Shown piece by piece: positions 24,632-32,991 of a stretch of DNA of 32,991 bases. Position numbers and translations under genes: made by a program. This DNA comes from Anaerococcus tetradius ATCC 35098 (lineage in GTDB: Bacteria > Bacillota > Clostridia > Tissierellales > Peptoniphilaceae), in contig NZ_GG666295.1 of the NCBI RefSeq assembly GCF_000159095.1, positions 391,128-424,118 on the forward strand, written 5' to 3'. The notes below the pieces were generated by a model. It was not told the origin of the DNA. It did not search any database and saw only the letters and a program-made list of their open reading frames with translations. Position 1 is the stretch's first letter; every line of letters begins with the position of its first letter.

Positions 24632-25401
24632 CTAATAAAATTTCCTAAAAGAATCACCCTTAGAATAAGTGTAGACTCTAGTTTCTGTAAACTTTTCTAT
24701 TTCTCGCTTTAATTTTTCGACTACATGGTTTTCACTCGCATAATGACCCGGATCAACAATTATAATTCCTTCATTGGCTAGGTCCATCCCATCATGATAG
24801 CTAACATCTCCTGTAATCATCATATCACAGGACTTATCTAGGGCATCCTTAATCAAATCACTACCCGCTCCCCCACATACTGCAATCTTTTCTATTTTTT
24901 TATCTGTATCGCCATAAACAATCAAGCCATCAGCCTTTAGTATATCTTTTATTTTTTTATAAAAGAAACTGTTTCTTGTTTTTCTATATAACCAATTCTA
25001 CCAAGACCCTCTTCTTTTCCTTTTTCAAGGACTGAGGTATTTTTTATAGATAGAATATCACATAAATTGTCGTTAAGGCCATCTTTAGCTATATCTAGAT
25101 TTGTATGGAAGGCATAGATTGTCAAATCATTTTTTATTGCTAGCATAAGCCTCCTGTAGAAGTTTTTACTAAGATCTATCGACTTTGCTCCATTAAAAAG
25201 ATAAGGATGGTGGGTGATTATTAAGTTGCAATCATTTTCTATAGCCTTGTTAATAGTTTCTTCCTCGAGGTCTAAAGATACCATCACATTTTTTAGTTCA
25301 TCTTTAGGATTACCTATTTGGAGACCTGAATTATCCCAGGCTTCTTGAAGAGAAAATGGGTATTTTTCTTCAAGTTTTGCGATTAATTCTCCAATTTCCA
25401 T
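24632..25401 (-). CDS. Nif3-like dinuclear metal-centre protein, read in two frames
   Basis: Nif3/YqfO family (GTP cyclohydrolase I type 2-like), role uncertain. The N-terminal part (25401-24949, 150 aa) has metal-ligand blocks ITHHPYLFN and FHTNLD and ends FIKK-stop. The C-terminal part (to 24632) carries GGAGSDLI, TGDVSYHDG and the ligand block DPGHYASENHVVE. It is open in the -1 frame from just before the stop, at the heptamer A-AAA-AAA. A -1 shift there joins them with no stop into a 256-residue protein, the usual short Nif3 length; the TTG at 24925 is not a convincing start. Either frameshifting or slippage restores the protein, or it is a broken gene or a homopolymer sequencing error. 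Overlaps trmK by 19 nt. Confidence 0.85.
24949..24958 (-). promoter_or_regulatory. Candidate -1 frameshift site A-AAA-AAA-UAA in nif3
   Basis: The frame reads ATA AAA AAA TAA; seven A's at 24958-24952 form the slippery heptamer A AAA AAA directly before the stop. Slipping back by one gives ATA AAA GAT, which is the frame of the C-terminal half. No strong downstream stem-loop or upstream SD-like stimulator is evident. Confidence 0.5.
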
Positions 25402-26075
25402 ATATTTCTTATCTCCTCTATTGCTTTTAATTTTTCATCAATCCTACTTAAACTCTTTAAATCATTAGATTTATTGAGGATATCCTTCCTAAACTCCTGA
25501 TTTTTCTTATAATCTATGGCAAGTTTTTCTACTAAGAGGGCTGCTTTTGTATCAATATCGTCTTTGCCATAATATGTTTCTGCTAAAGTTAATTTCTTAG
25601 CATTGCCAAAGCGCACTTTCAAAATATCATAGTATTTGTTATTCTCATAGCTTAAAAAATCCTTAATAATTTCAAAGTTATTATCAACTAAATAAGTCCT
25701 TAATTTTTCAGTATTGACATTGCTCGCAAGGACTAAATAATCTAGGTTTTTCGCAAAATCTAGGGACTTTTCTATTATGTCTATTATGGTATTGGCCCCC
25801 ATACCTGCAATAATCGCAACTTGCTTATCTTGCTTTTCAATTCCAACAAAGCCATCAGTAACCTTGGTTGTTATTATTCTCCTTAAATTATCATCTAACC
25901 TCATCCTAAGCTTATCTAGGGATTTTTCCGATATGTCTGTGGCTAGGATATTTTCACTTATCCCATTTTTTGCTAAATATAAAGGAACTAATCCATGATC
26001 AGTTCCTATATCTATAACTTTTTTATTTTTATCAATTAGACTAATTATATCTAATAATCTTTTCTTATCTTCCAT
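25383..26075 (-). CDS. trmK: tRNA (adenine-22-N1)-methyltransferase
   Basis: A 230-residue Rossmann-fold enzyme making m1A22 in tRNAs. The SAM loop is IDIGTDHGLVPLYLAKNG (about 21-38), and IAGMGANTIIDII (about 88-100) is the conserved second block; a helical C-terminal region (about 160-230) is typical. The start overlaps the rpoD stop as TAATG. The rpoD-trmK-nif3 order is widespread in Firmicutes. Confidence 0.94.
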   Translation of the reverse strand: MEDKKRLLDIISLIDKNKKVIDIGTDHGLVPLYLAKNGISENILATDISEKSLDKLRMRLDDNLRRIITTKVTDGFVGIEKQDKQVAIIAGMGANTIIDIIEKSLDFAKNLDYLVLASNVNTEKLRTYLVDNNFEIIKDFLSYENNKYYDILKVRFGNAKKLTLAETYYGKDDIDTKAALLVEKLAIDYKKNQEFRKDILNKSNDLKSLSRIDEKLKAIEEIRNIWKLEN

Positions 26076-27895
26076 TATAAAAAATCTTTCAATAATTCGC
26101 TTTTGTTTGGAGATTTAAGTTTTCTTAGGGCCTTAGCCTCAATTTGTCTTATTCTCTCCCTCGTTACGTCAAATTCCTTACCAACTTCTTCTAGGGTTCT
26201 TGGAGTTCCGTCTATCAAACCAAATCTTAGTTGTAGGACTCTTTTCTCCCTAGCACCCAAGCAAGATAAAACATCGTTTAATTGCTCACGCAACATTGTG
26301 TAGTTGGCAGCTTCGCCAGGATCAACTGCTGTATCATCTTCTATGAAATCTCCCAAGTGACTATCATCTTCTTCACCGATTGGGGTTTCTAAAGAAACTG
26401 GTTCTTGTGAGATTTTTCTAATCTCTTGAACCTTATCAACTTCTATTCCCATTTGCTCTGCAATTTCTTCGTTAGATGGATCACGACCTAAATCTTGAAC
26501 TAATTGCCTTTGAATCCTTACAAGTTTGTTAATAGTTTCAACCATATGAACAGGTATCCTTATTGTTCTAGCTTGATCGGCTATGGCACGGGTTATGGCC
26601 TGTCTTATCCACCAAGTTGCGTAGGTTGAGAATTTAAAGCCCCTGTTATAATCGTACTTATCAACAGCCTTCATTAGACCCATATTTCCTTCTTGGATTA
26701 AATCAAGGAAACTCATTCCTCTGCCAACGTATTTTTTAGCTATAGAAACAACAAGCCTTAGGTTGGTTTCTGCTAACTTTTGTTTAGCTCTCTTAGAATT
26801 TATTACAGCTCTTTTTAGCTCCATAAAGTCATCATCGTTTAAGATATCTTCATTAATAATCTTGAAAGCTAAATCTCTTAGCTCAATAGATTCATCAATT
26901 TCTGAAAGCTCTTTCTTGCTAAGACCTACCCCATCATAGATTTTTTCGGCCCTAGAGCTTGTATTTATAAAATCATCAAGAATCATCCTATCATTTGTTT
27001 TAATCTGTTCCTTATTCGCAGCTTTTGATAAAATATCGTTAAATGATATATAGACCAAATTAACTATCTCGTCAGATTTTGTAATGTTAAGCATATGATC
27101 GAAGGAATCAAACAAATCGCATAAGGAATTTGCTTGACTTTCATCAAGATCATCCTCATTAACCGCATTTTCTGCAATATTGCAAATCATAACCTTGGTC
27201 TTTAGCTCTTCTAGGGTCTCCTTATCCAAGTCATTATCCATGATTTGTTTAAAGAGCTTACCCATACTTATAAGACCAGAAATTTCTCTCTTGCTCTTTT
27301 CGTCTACGCTTCCCTTATCTCTTAGACTTTGGTTAGCTAACATTAATATCTTAGCAAGGTCACCAAAAAATATGTCGTTAGCAAGCTTAGTTTTGTTTTG
27401 CTTGTTAAACTTGACATTTTCTAATTTCTTTTTGGCTATCTCGCCCATTTCCATCCTTCTAGCTAGAATTATTTCCTCTGTTGCTGTTAATAGGCTAACT
27501 TTTCCTATTTCTTTAAGATACATCTTTACAGGGTCATCAACCTTAACTCCAGCCATTATATCAACTGATTTACTGATATCTTCTTCTAATTCCTTTTCGT
27601 TGATATCATCATCCAAATCTTCTTTATCATCAGCTATCTCATCGTCTAAATCTTCAGTGTTTTCCTCTTCTTCTTCAAGAACAGTTTCAGAGTTTTCTAC
27701 GATTTCAATACCTAGATTTATTATCTGATTTATAACAAACTTCTTGCTCTCATCTTCCATTTCTTTGAAGTTTTCGAATGTATATATCTGCGAATAGGTA
27801 ATTAATCCATCTTGAGACTCGCTGATAGACTGAAATTCTTCTATAATTTCTTTTAGAACATCATCATCGAGCAATTTATTGTCATCGCTTGTCAT
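26075..27895 (-). CDS. rpoD: Primary sigma factor (sigma-70/SigA)
   Basis: A 606-residue housekeeping sigma factor, longer than SigA of Bacillus (about 371). An N-terminal region 1.1 and an acidic stretch (about 80-108) precede region 1.2 [14 protein letters not shown] (about 120). A long non-conserved region (about 160-370) follows, then region 2 ([20 protein letters not shown], with [17 protein letters not shown] for -10 recognition), region 3, and region 4 with the -35-reading [31 protein letters not shown]. Lies behind dnaG. Confidence 0.96.
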   Translation of the reverse strand: MTSDDNKLLDDDVLKEIIEEFQSISESQDGLITYSQIYTFENFKEMEDESKKFVINQIINLGIEIVENSETVLEEEEENTEDLDDEIADDKEDLDDDINEKELEEDISKSVDIMAGVKVDDPVKMYLKEIGKVSLLTATEEIILARRMEMGEIAKKKLENVKFNKQNKTKLANDIFFGDLAKILMLANQSLRDKGSVDEKSKREISGLISMGKLFKQIMDNDLDKETLEELKTKVMICNIAENAVNEDDLDESQANSLCDLFDSFDHMLNITKSDEIVNLVYISFNDILSKAANKEQIKTNDRMILDDFINTSSRAEKIYDGVGLSKKELSEIDESIELRDLAFKIINEDILNDDDFMELKRAVINSKRAKQKLAETNLRLVVSIAKKYVGRGMSFLDLIQEGNMGLMKAVDKYDYNRGFKFSTYATWWIRQAITRAIADQARTIRIPVHMVETINKLVRIQRQLVQDLGRDPSNEEIAEQMGIEVDKVQEIRKISQEPVSLETPIGEEDDSHLGDFIEDDTAVDPGEAANYTMLREQLNDVLSCLGAREKRVLQLRFGLIDGTPRTLEEVGKEFDVTRERIRQIEAKALRKLKSPNKSELLKDFL

Positions 27896-27919
27896 TAATA
27901 CTCCCCTTACTTCTAAAGA

Positions 27920-29554
27920 CTATCTCTTCTTTAATCTTTCGAGTTCTTTCTTCCTATTATATAGAATAATCTTCCTCTTCAATTCTTCTGCTAGTATAGG
28001 ATTGGTATTATCTCTTATGTAATCTAGAATATATCTATAATCCATATCTTCCAGATCAAATTTACTAACATCCTTTTCTTTCAAAAAAGTTTTGACATTG
28101 TTTATCTTTTCATTTTCAATGGACTTATCAAAAAATTCCCTATATTTTTCATAATCAGACCTCTGATTAAAAAACAATCTCAATACTTCCAAATCATTTA
28201 TTCTAAAGCCAGTATCGACTTTTTCTACAATTATAGGCTTATTTTTATAAAACTTAGCCTTATCTTCCATTTTTTGGTCAGTATTTTTATTATACCTTGA
28301 AATAGCTTGTTTTAAAGTAATTTTATCTATGTCAAATAACTTTGAAACATTATTGATAAAAATTTCTTGGGTTAACTCTTGCTTAATAGAAGCCAAAAAC
28401 TCAACAAACAAATTAAGCTTATCCAACCTTTCAGAAGGATTCGCCTTGCTATATTCATCCAAAATCTTGTTATACTTGTAATTGTAAGAATCACTTGCAT
28501 TTTTTATCTTATCTTCAAAAGCATCTTTGCCATTTGCCCTAATAAAATCATCTGGATCATTGCCAGGATCAAGGTCAATAATACTTGGATTTACATCTAT
28601 TTGATGAAAAATCTCTATAGCCTTTTCTGTAGCCTTGATGCCTGCAGCATCCTGATCATAGCAAATATAAATATCATCAGAATATCTCTTCATAAGCTTA
28701 GCTTGATCTAAAGTCAAAGCCGTCCCTAAGGAGGCAACTGCTATATCAAGTCCATGATTGTTTAAGGCTATGACGTCCATGTATCCTTCTACAAGGATAA
28801 GCTCTTTTCTTTTTTGCCTCTTGTAGACATTAAGAGCATAAAGATTATACCTTTTTTTGAAGACACTTGATTCAGGTGAATTAAGATATTTTGGCATCTG
28901 ACCAGAAACCGCCCTACCACCAAAGCCTATAACCTTGCCAAAATGATTTATTATCGGGAAAATAATCCTATCCCTATACTTATCATAATAGTTTCCCTTG
29001 CTAGACTTCTTGATTAGACCCAAACTTTCAATATCTTCTTCATTGTAATTCTTAGTTTTTATATAAGCATACAAGTCATCCCAAGAATCCTTAGCATAGC
29101 CAAGCATAAAAGTATTTACAACCTTGCTAGATAAGCCCCTTTGTTTAAGGTATTGTTGGGCCTTCCTATCAACTAGAAGATTCTTATAAAAAAACATCAT
29201 GATATCCTTATTAATATCATAGAGTTCTTTATTTTTATTATTAACTTGGGGATCTTCTGTATAGTCAATGCTTATACCAGCCTTATGGGCTAAAAACTCC
29301 AAGCTTTCAGGATAAGACAGACCTTCTTTTTGCATTATAAAAGAAACAACATCTCCTCCTGCTCCACATCCGAAACAGTGAAATAGTTGTTTCTTATCAT
29401 CTACTGTAAAAGATGGTGTTTTTTCGTTATGGAAAGGACACAGGCCCTTAAAGGATGAGCCCGATCTTTTTAAATCTACATACTCCCCTATAACATCTAC
29501 TATATTTGAGCTTTGTAATATTTGATTTATCTTATCATCAGAAATTAAACTCAT
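27920..29554 (-). CDS. dnaG: DNA primase
   Basis: A 544-residue primase that makes RNA primers at the replication fork. The N-terminal CHC2 zinc ribbon is C39-H42-C60-C63 ([13 protein letters not shown]...HCFGCG). The RNA polymerase/TOPRIM core has [23 protein letters not shown] and the metal-binding [11 protein letters not shown] helical C-terminal DnaB-interaction domain (about 415-544) is present but shorter than usual (family about 600). SD AGGTG. First gene of the dnaG-rpoD operon with its own promoter. Confidence 0.96.
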   Translation of the reverse strand: MSLISDDKINQILQSSNIVDVIGEYVDLKRSGSSFKGLCPFHNEKTPSFTVDDKKQLFHCFGCGAGGDVVSFIMQKEGLSYPESLEFLAHKAGISIDYTEDPQVNNKNKELYDINKDIMMFFYKNLLVDRKAQQYLKQRGLSSKVVNTFMLGYAKDSWDDLYAYIKTKNYNEEDIESLGLIKKSSKGNYYDKYRDRIIFPIINHFGKVIGFGGRAVSGQMPKYLNSPESSVFKKRYNLYALNVYKRQKRKELILVEGYMDVIALNNHGLDIAVASLGTALTLDQAKLMKRYSDDIYICYDQDAAGIKATEKAIEIFHQIDVNPSIIDLDPGNDPDDFIRANGKDAFEDKIKNASDSYNYKYNKILDEYSKANPSERLDKLNLFVEFLASIKQELTQEIFINNVSKLFDIDKITLKQAISRYNKNTDQKMEDKAKFYKNKPIIVEKVDTGFRINDLEVLRLFFNQRSDYEKYREFFDKSIENEKINNVKTFLKEKDVSKFDLEDMDYRYILDYIRDNTNPILAEELKRKIILYNRKKELERLKKR

Positions 29555-29570
29555 ACAATCACCTAAGTAA

Positions 29571-29598
29571 ATTATACTTAACTTGCCGATATTTTCAA
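29571..29598 (-). promoter_or_regulatory. Sigma-A promoter of the dnaG-rpoD operon
   Basis: Minus strand: -35 TTGAAA (29598-29593), 16-bp spacer, -10 TATAAT (29576-29571). Leader of about 10 nt, so the SD AGGTG is almost at the 5' end. Confidence 0.75.
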
Positions 29599-29694
29599 TA
29601 ATTCTAAAAGTTCTCTTGTCTTCTAATTTTACACATTGCAGAAAGCTTAACCATATTTTAATATTCTTATATTTATTTAAAGTATCAAAAATAT

Positions 29695-29722
29695 TTGAAA
29701 CTAATATAGTAAATGTGATAAT
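29695..29722 (+). promoter_or_regulatory. Candidate promoter of the AraC-type regulator
   Basis: Plus strand: -35 TTGAAA (29695-29700), 16-bp spacer, -10 GATAAT (29717-29722), in a very AT-rich divergent gap where other -10-like strings exist. Confidence 0.45.
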
Positions 29723-29787
29723 ATATATAATATTGATATGATAAATTTTCTAGTTTAAGTTTTATTCACTATTAAGTCAGAGGTTTT

Positions 29788-30705
29788 ATGGAAAATATAA
29801 ATGAAAACATCCTTGAATCTAGCATATTCAAAGATGATTTAGAAATAAAAATTTTAGATGCTAATGAGAGTTTTTTAACAAATACAAACAGTTCCAGGAT
29901 TCAATTCCATCCTTTTATCTATTTTTATTTTATAGCTGAAGGAAGTGGAACTTTTTTTATCGAAAGTGAATCTATTAAAATCAAAAAAAATGATTTGGTA
30001 ATAATAAATTCTAATATCGGTCATAATATTTATGTCGATGAGAACAAATATACAGTCAGAAGCTTAGGTTTTGGTCTTGAAAGTATAGGTCTTACCTCAA
30101 TAAAAAATAAAGAAGAAGAAAATGATGCTTTCATTGAATCTGAAGCTGAAATACCAGAAGTTTTAGAAGCTGAAGAAAAAGAAAATGAAATCGACAACTT
30201 TTTTCATATTTCTTGCGAGACCAAGAGCAAGAGAGTCTATGAACTTTTCAGCAAAATCATCAAAGAATTTCACTCAGAAAAACTCTATTCAAAAACTTTA
30301 GCTGATGCTTTAGCTTCTTGCTTTCTAATAAACTTCTTGAGAGATTTTCAAGAAGAAATCGAAGTTGTTCATGATATAGATATAAATAGGCAAATAGATT
30401 ATATCAAAAGCTATATTGATAATAATTATGAAGAAGATTTGAAACTTGAAGATTTATCTAATATGGCTTATATGAATAAGTTTCATCTAATAGCAGAATT
30501 TAAGCAGGCCTATAGGGTAACTCCTATTGAATATCTAATCCTAAAAAGAATTGAAATATCAAAGGGTTTATTAATATCAACCAATCATTCCATGGAAACT
30601 ATAGCTGATATAGTAGGATTCAATTCACAATCCTACTTTAATCAAGTTTTCAGAAAAAAAGTAGGTATAACACCATCACAATTCCGAAAAAAGCACAGAC
30701 TATAA
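29788..30705 (+). CDS. AraC family transcriptional regulator with cupin sensor domain
   Basis: A 305-residue regulator. The N-terminal cupin-like domain (about 15-110) has HPFIYFYFIAEGSGTFFI and IKKNDLVIINSNIGHNI, as in AraC-type ligand sensors. An unusual Glu-rich stretch (about 110-140) links it to a helical middle. The C-terminal double HTH (about 205-305) has LEDLSNMAYMNKFHLIAEFK and ETIADIVGFNSQSYFNQVF, then GITPSQFRKKH. SD AGAGG 4-5 nt before ATG. It stands alone, divergent from dnaG, and no obvious target operon is next to it; ligand unknown. Confidence 0.9.
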   Translation: MENINENILESSIFKDDLEIKILDANESFLTNTNSSRIQFHPFIYFYFIAEGSGTFFIESESIKIKKNDLVIINSNIGHNIYVDENKYTVRSLGFGLESIGLTSIKNKEEENDAFIESEAEIPEVLEAEEKENEIDNFFHISCETKSKRVYELFSKIIKEFHSEKLYSKTLADALASCFLINFLRDFQEEIEVVHDIDINRQIDYIKSYIDNNYEEDLKLEDLSNMAYMNKFHLIAEFKQAYRVTPIEYLILKRIEISKGLLISTNHSMETIADIVGFNSQSYFNQVFRKKVGITPSQFRKKHRL

Positions 30706-30706
30706 A

Positions 30707-30780
30707 GGGGCTAATGTAGAATAAACTTAATCCCATCATTATTTATAACTATGATGGGATAGCTATTCTACATTAACCCC
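30707..30780. terminator. Two-tier hairpin between convergent genes, probable bidirectional terminator
   Basis: Outer arms 30707-30723 and 30764-30780 (GGGG-C-TAATGTAGAATA with its complement, one C-A mismatch) enclose inner arms ATCCCATCAT (30730-30739) and ATGATGGGAT (30751-30760). Only modest T-runs (TATTTTAATTTT on the plus side) follow. Confidence 0.6.
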
Positions 30781-30784
30781 TATT

Positions 30785-31411
30785 TTAATTTTCCTCTATT
30801 CTCACCCTAGTTATAACATCATTTTCAATCGAAAGAATCCTATAGATGTACTGTCCATAAGCTATGGTCGTATTTTCGTGGATATCTTTGATTTTTTCTT
30901 TATCTGCTAGCTCATAAACTAGGCCAGCCAAAGTATGGGTCATAGTTGGTAAGTTTAGATTATATTCCTTATTTAGTTTAGAAATTGATACAGATGCATC
31001 AAAGGTATTATCCAATTTCGCCAAAAGTTTCTTATCGGATAAGATAAATTTCATTACAGCAAAAATTATCGCAACAGAAACTGTACCTATAAGGATATCT
31101 GTAAGACCTTGTGAGTAGACCAACATTTTTCTTGCAATGACAAACAAAATAAGTGTTAGTATTGACTCATGGCTTCTCGTGATTACCATGGCTATAAGCT
31201 CTATTCCAACAATCAGTAAGAGAGCGTGTTTTAGGAAATCATTCATCAGCATATAAGAGTTTTGTAAATTACCAACTCTAAAAATTTCCACTATGTAATG
31301 AACTAATTTAGGTATTCCTGAACAAACTCCTAAGATTACAATAATGCATATCAAAACTTCTATGATAGTTGCAGTCTTTTCTATAATTTCATTTGCTTTT
31401 TTATGTTTCAT
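30785..31411 (-). CDS. Membrane protein with PsiE-like TM region and CorC/HlyC-like C-terminal domain
   Basis: A 208-residue protein. Four hydrophobic segments (about 13-33, 55-77, 80-98, 106-124) resemble PsiE-type phosphate-starvation proteins. The C-terminal about 80 residues (DASVSISKLNKEYNLNLP, TLAGLVYELA, YRILSIENDVITRVRI) resemble the CorC_HlyC transporter-associated domain, normally found on CBS-domain membrane proteins and some antiporters. Both assignments are by pattern. The start overlaps the upstream stop as TAATG; the genes are one transcription unit. Function unknown. Confidence 0.75.
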   Translation of the reverse strand: MKHKKANEIIEKTATIIEVLICIIVILGVCSGIPKLVHYIVEIFRVGNLQNSYMLMNDFLKHALLLIVGIELIAMVITRSHESILTLILFVIARKMLVYSQGLTDILIGTVSVAIIFAVMKFILSDKKLLAKLDNTFDASVSISKLNKEYNLNLPTMTHTLAGLVYELADKEKIKDIHENTTIAYGQYIYRILSIENDVITRVRIEEN

Positions 31412-32685
31412 TAGTATTTTACACCTTCAGTATAATCGCTATTTTCATTCCAAATCAAGAATTCCTTTCCTCCAGAATCATAAATAGCCTTAATTTGAGC
31501 CTCAATGGCATCTTTATCATATTCCATCCAATAACCATCACCTAACCATGAAGCAGTAAAATCTTGAATCCATGGTCGAGATTGGGGCTTATGGTCTATT
31601 TTAGATAGACACTCTTGTTCAGCTTTAAGATAGCTTTTTACAATTTCATATGGTTCAAGGTCTGGTTTTTCTATGCCGAATGATCCCAAGTCCCATTTAG
31701 CTGGATAGACCTTAGAAGAAATAACATCTGTTTGATTACTTATCTCATAGAAATCTTGGCCAATACCATCAGCCCTTTCGACTTGGAGGGCATTTCCATA
31801 AAGGTCTACAGAAATAGGAACACTAAAATCTTGAAGTTCTTCCCTAGCCCTTTGAACAAAGCCTGTAATAGCAGCTACCCTTTTATCTCCCTCTTTCATT
31901 TTCATATTTTCAAATTCCCCTCGGGAATAATCGAGAGTATCGCCATAACTTTCAAATCCATCAGCAAATCTAACATAGTCAAATTGAATCTCGTCAAAAC
32001 CCGCCTTGGCAGCAAGCTTTGCTATTTTTATATCATAATCTTGAACTTCCTTCAAGAATGGATTTAAAAAAGCTTGCCCATTAGCATCAGTCAATAAAGA
32101 CCCATCCTCGTTGCTAAAACCCCAAGAAGGATGCTTTTCTGTAATAATAGAATCCTTAAAACTTGTAATCCTTCCTATTACATATATTCCCTTATCGTGC
32201 ATATCCTTAATAAAGTCTTCTGGATTGATAATATCGCTAGATGCGTATTTGATATCAGGATCATCACTAGCAAAGGACATGGTGATATTTCCAAAATCAT
32301 CCTTCACATCCACAACTAGAGAATTAAGCCTTGTATTTTCAATCAAATCGACAATCTTATATAAACTTTCAGAATCGCTAGCAGAACTAGAATTAAGATA
32401 CAGACCCTTGACCCCATCTTTTGGATAATACTTGCTCTTCTTATCCTTCAAAGAAAGAAGCCTCGATGTATCATAGTCCATATTAAAATCATCTGGAGTT
32501 ACCCCTACTTCATAAGCAACTCCAATTTTCTTATTAGCTTTATCAGCCTTGGAGCCATCTACCATTTCTTCATCAGAAGTTTCATTTTTTGTTATCCCTT
32601 TTCGGGAAACCTTTTCATTTGGACAAGAGCTGAAAAGGAAAATAATAACTAAAAATAAAGATATAAGTGATTTTTTATTTCTCAT
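31411..32685 (-). CDS. Lipoprotein with putative glycoside hydrolase (DUF4015-type) domain
   Basis: A 424-residue surface lipoprotein. The N-terminus has a Lys-Asn-Lys-Lys n-region, hydrophobic core LISLFLVIIFLF and lipobox FSSC with the lipidated Cys at 21. A charged linker (about 22-85) is followed by a TIM-barrel-like domain (about 90-415) with VKGLYLNSSSASD, LVVDVKDDFGN, GFDEIQFDYVRFADG and ISVDLYGNA, which are marks of the putative glycosyl hydrolase family PF13200. Substrate unknown, probably an envelope polysaccharide. SD AAGGAG lies directly behind the tuf terminator. Confidence 0.88.
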   Translation of the reverse strand: MRNKKSLISLFLVIIFLFSSCPNEKVSRKGITKNETSDEEMVDGSKADKANKKIGVAYEVGVTPDDFNMDYDTSRLLSLKDKKSKYYPKDGVKGLYLNSSSASDSESLYKIVDLIENTRLNSLVVDVKDDFGNITMSFASDDPDIKYASSDIINPEDFIKDMHDKGIYVIGRITSFKDSIITEKHPSWGFSNEDGSLLTDANGQAFLNPFLKEVQDYDIKIAKLAAKAGFDEIQFDYVRFADGFESYGDTLDYSRGEFENMKMKEGDKRVAAITGFVQRAREELQDFSVPISVDLYGNALQVERADGIGQDFYEISNQTDVISSKVYPAKWDLGSFGIEKPDLEPYEIVKSYLKAEQECLSKIDHKPQSRPWIQDFTASWLGDGYWMEYDKDAIEAQIKAIYDSGGKEFLIWNENSDYTEGVKY

Positions 32686-32700
32686 ATAAGCTCCTTAAAG

Positions 32701-32727
32701 AATAAGAGCGAACCTCTGGTTCGCTCT
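32701..32727 (-). terminator. Intrinsic terminator of tuf
   Basis: Minus strand AGAGCGAACC (32727-32718), loop AGA, GGTTCGCTCT (32714-32705), then TATTCTTT. A perfect 10-bp stem. Confidence 0.9.
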
Positions 32728-32767
32728 ATAAACTTTTTAAATTCTAAATATTCGTGTTAGGGTGGGA

Positions 32768-32991
32768 CTATTTTATTACCTTTGTTACTACTCCAGATGC
32801 TACTGTTCTACCACCTTCACGAACAGCGAATCTTAGTCCTTCTTCTAGAGCGATTGGTTTTTGTAGGGTAATCTTGAAGGTTGCGTTGTCTCCTGGCATT
32901 ACCATTTCTACGCCATCTTCTAGTTGGATGTCTCCTGTTACGTCTGTTGTTCTAAAGAAGAATTGTGGTCTATATCCACTGAAGAATGGGG
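32768..32991 (-). CDS. tuf: Elongation factor Tu, C-terminal part (cut by the window edge)
   Basis: The last about 74 codons of EF-Tu, which carries aminoacyl-tRNA to the ribosome. [19 protein letters not shown] begins the visible part, then [40 protein letters not shown] in short runs matches domain 3, which contacts the tRNA T-arm. The stop is TAG at 32770. The GTPase domain lies beyond the right edge. Confidence 0.97.
   Translation of the reverse strand, partial: PFFSGYRPQFFFRTTDVTGDIQLEDGVEMVMPGDNATFKITLQKPIALEEGLRFAVREGGRTVASGVVTKVIK

Noticed and set aside
24632-24925. C-terminal Nif3 half as a separate gene starting at TTG 24925
   Set aside because: No SD; the frame is open upstream to the A7 run and the first half supplies the missing domain, so it is one split gene.

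Overview
The window looks like chromosome of a low-GC Gram-positive anaerobe. The core genes have Firmicutes/Clostridia gene order (tmk-darA-holB-ricT; dnaG-rpoD-trmK-nif3; rho-rpmE-prmC-prfA-ywlC-upp-murA). Codon use is strongly AT-rich, RNase P RNA is the type A form, and there is a small 2[4Fe-4S] ferredoxin. A member of the Peptoniphilaceae such as Anaerococcus fits best; this is an inference from gene content, not a search result. Nearly everything is on the minus strand. The exceptions are a tRNA-Thr, tpx and an AraC-type regulator.

Right to left (direction of transcription): the 3' end of tuf and its terminator; a lipoprotein glycosyl-hydrolase-like gene overlapping a PsiE/CorC-like membrane protein; a convergent AraC regulator separated from it by a two-tier hairpin; the dnaG-rpoD-trmK-nif3 macromolecular-synthesis operon; RNase P RNA with its own promoter; an SH3-NlpC/P60 wall hydrolase behind a consensus promoter with a WalR-type box; a very divergent FolD; convergent tpx; rplY; the tmk-darA-holB-ricT operon; a ferredoxin; an AT-rich gap with a two-repeat type I-E-like CRISPR remnant; tRNA-Thr; a membrane protein of unknown function; tex-proS-fba; and the long rho-rpmE-prmC-prfA-CDF-ywlC-upp-murA-recD2-comF run. 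That run ends in an intrinsic terminator. The 5' end of a class C-type group II intron sits right behind it and continues past the left edge.

The genes are mostly housekeeping: replication (dnaG, holB), transcription (rpoD, rho, tex), translation and its quality control (prfA, prmC, proS, trmK, ywlC, rplY, rpmE, tuf), nucleotide salvage (upp, tmk), envelope (murA, NlpC/P60) and DNA repair/competence (recD2, comF). Accessory signals are small: the intron, the orphan CRISPR remnant, a -1 slippery heptamer that splits nif3, a FolD that seems to have lost catalytic residues, a one-cysteine Tpx, a probable leaderless tmk transcript, and repeated placing of genes directly behind terminators. I saw no complete new multi-gene system.
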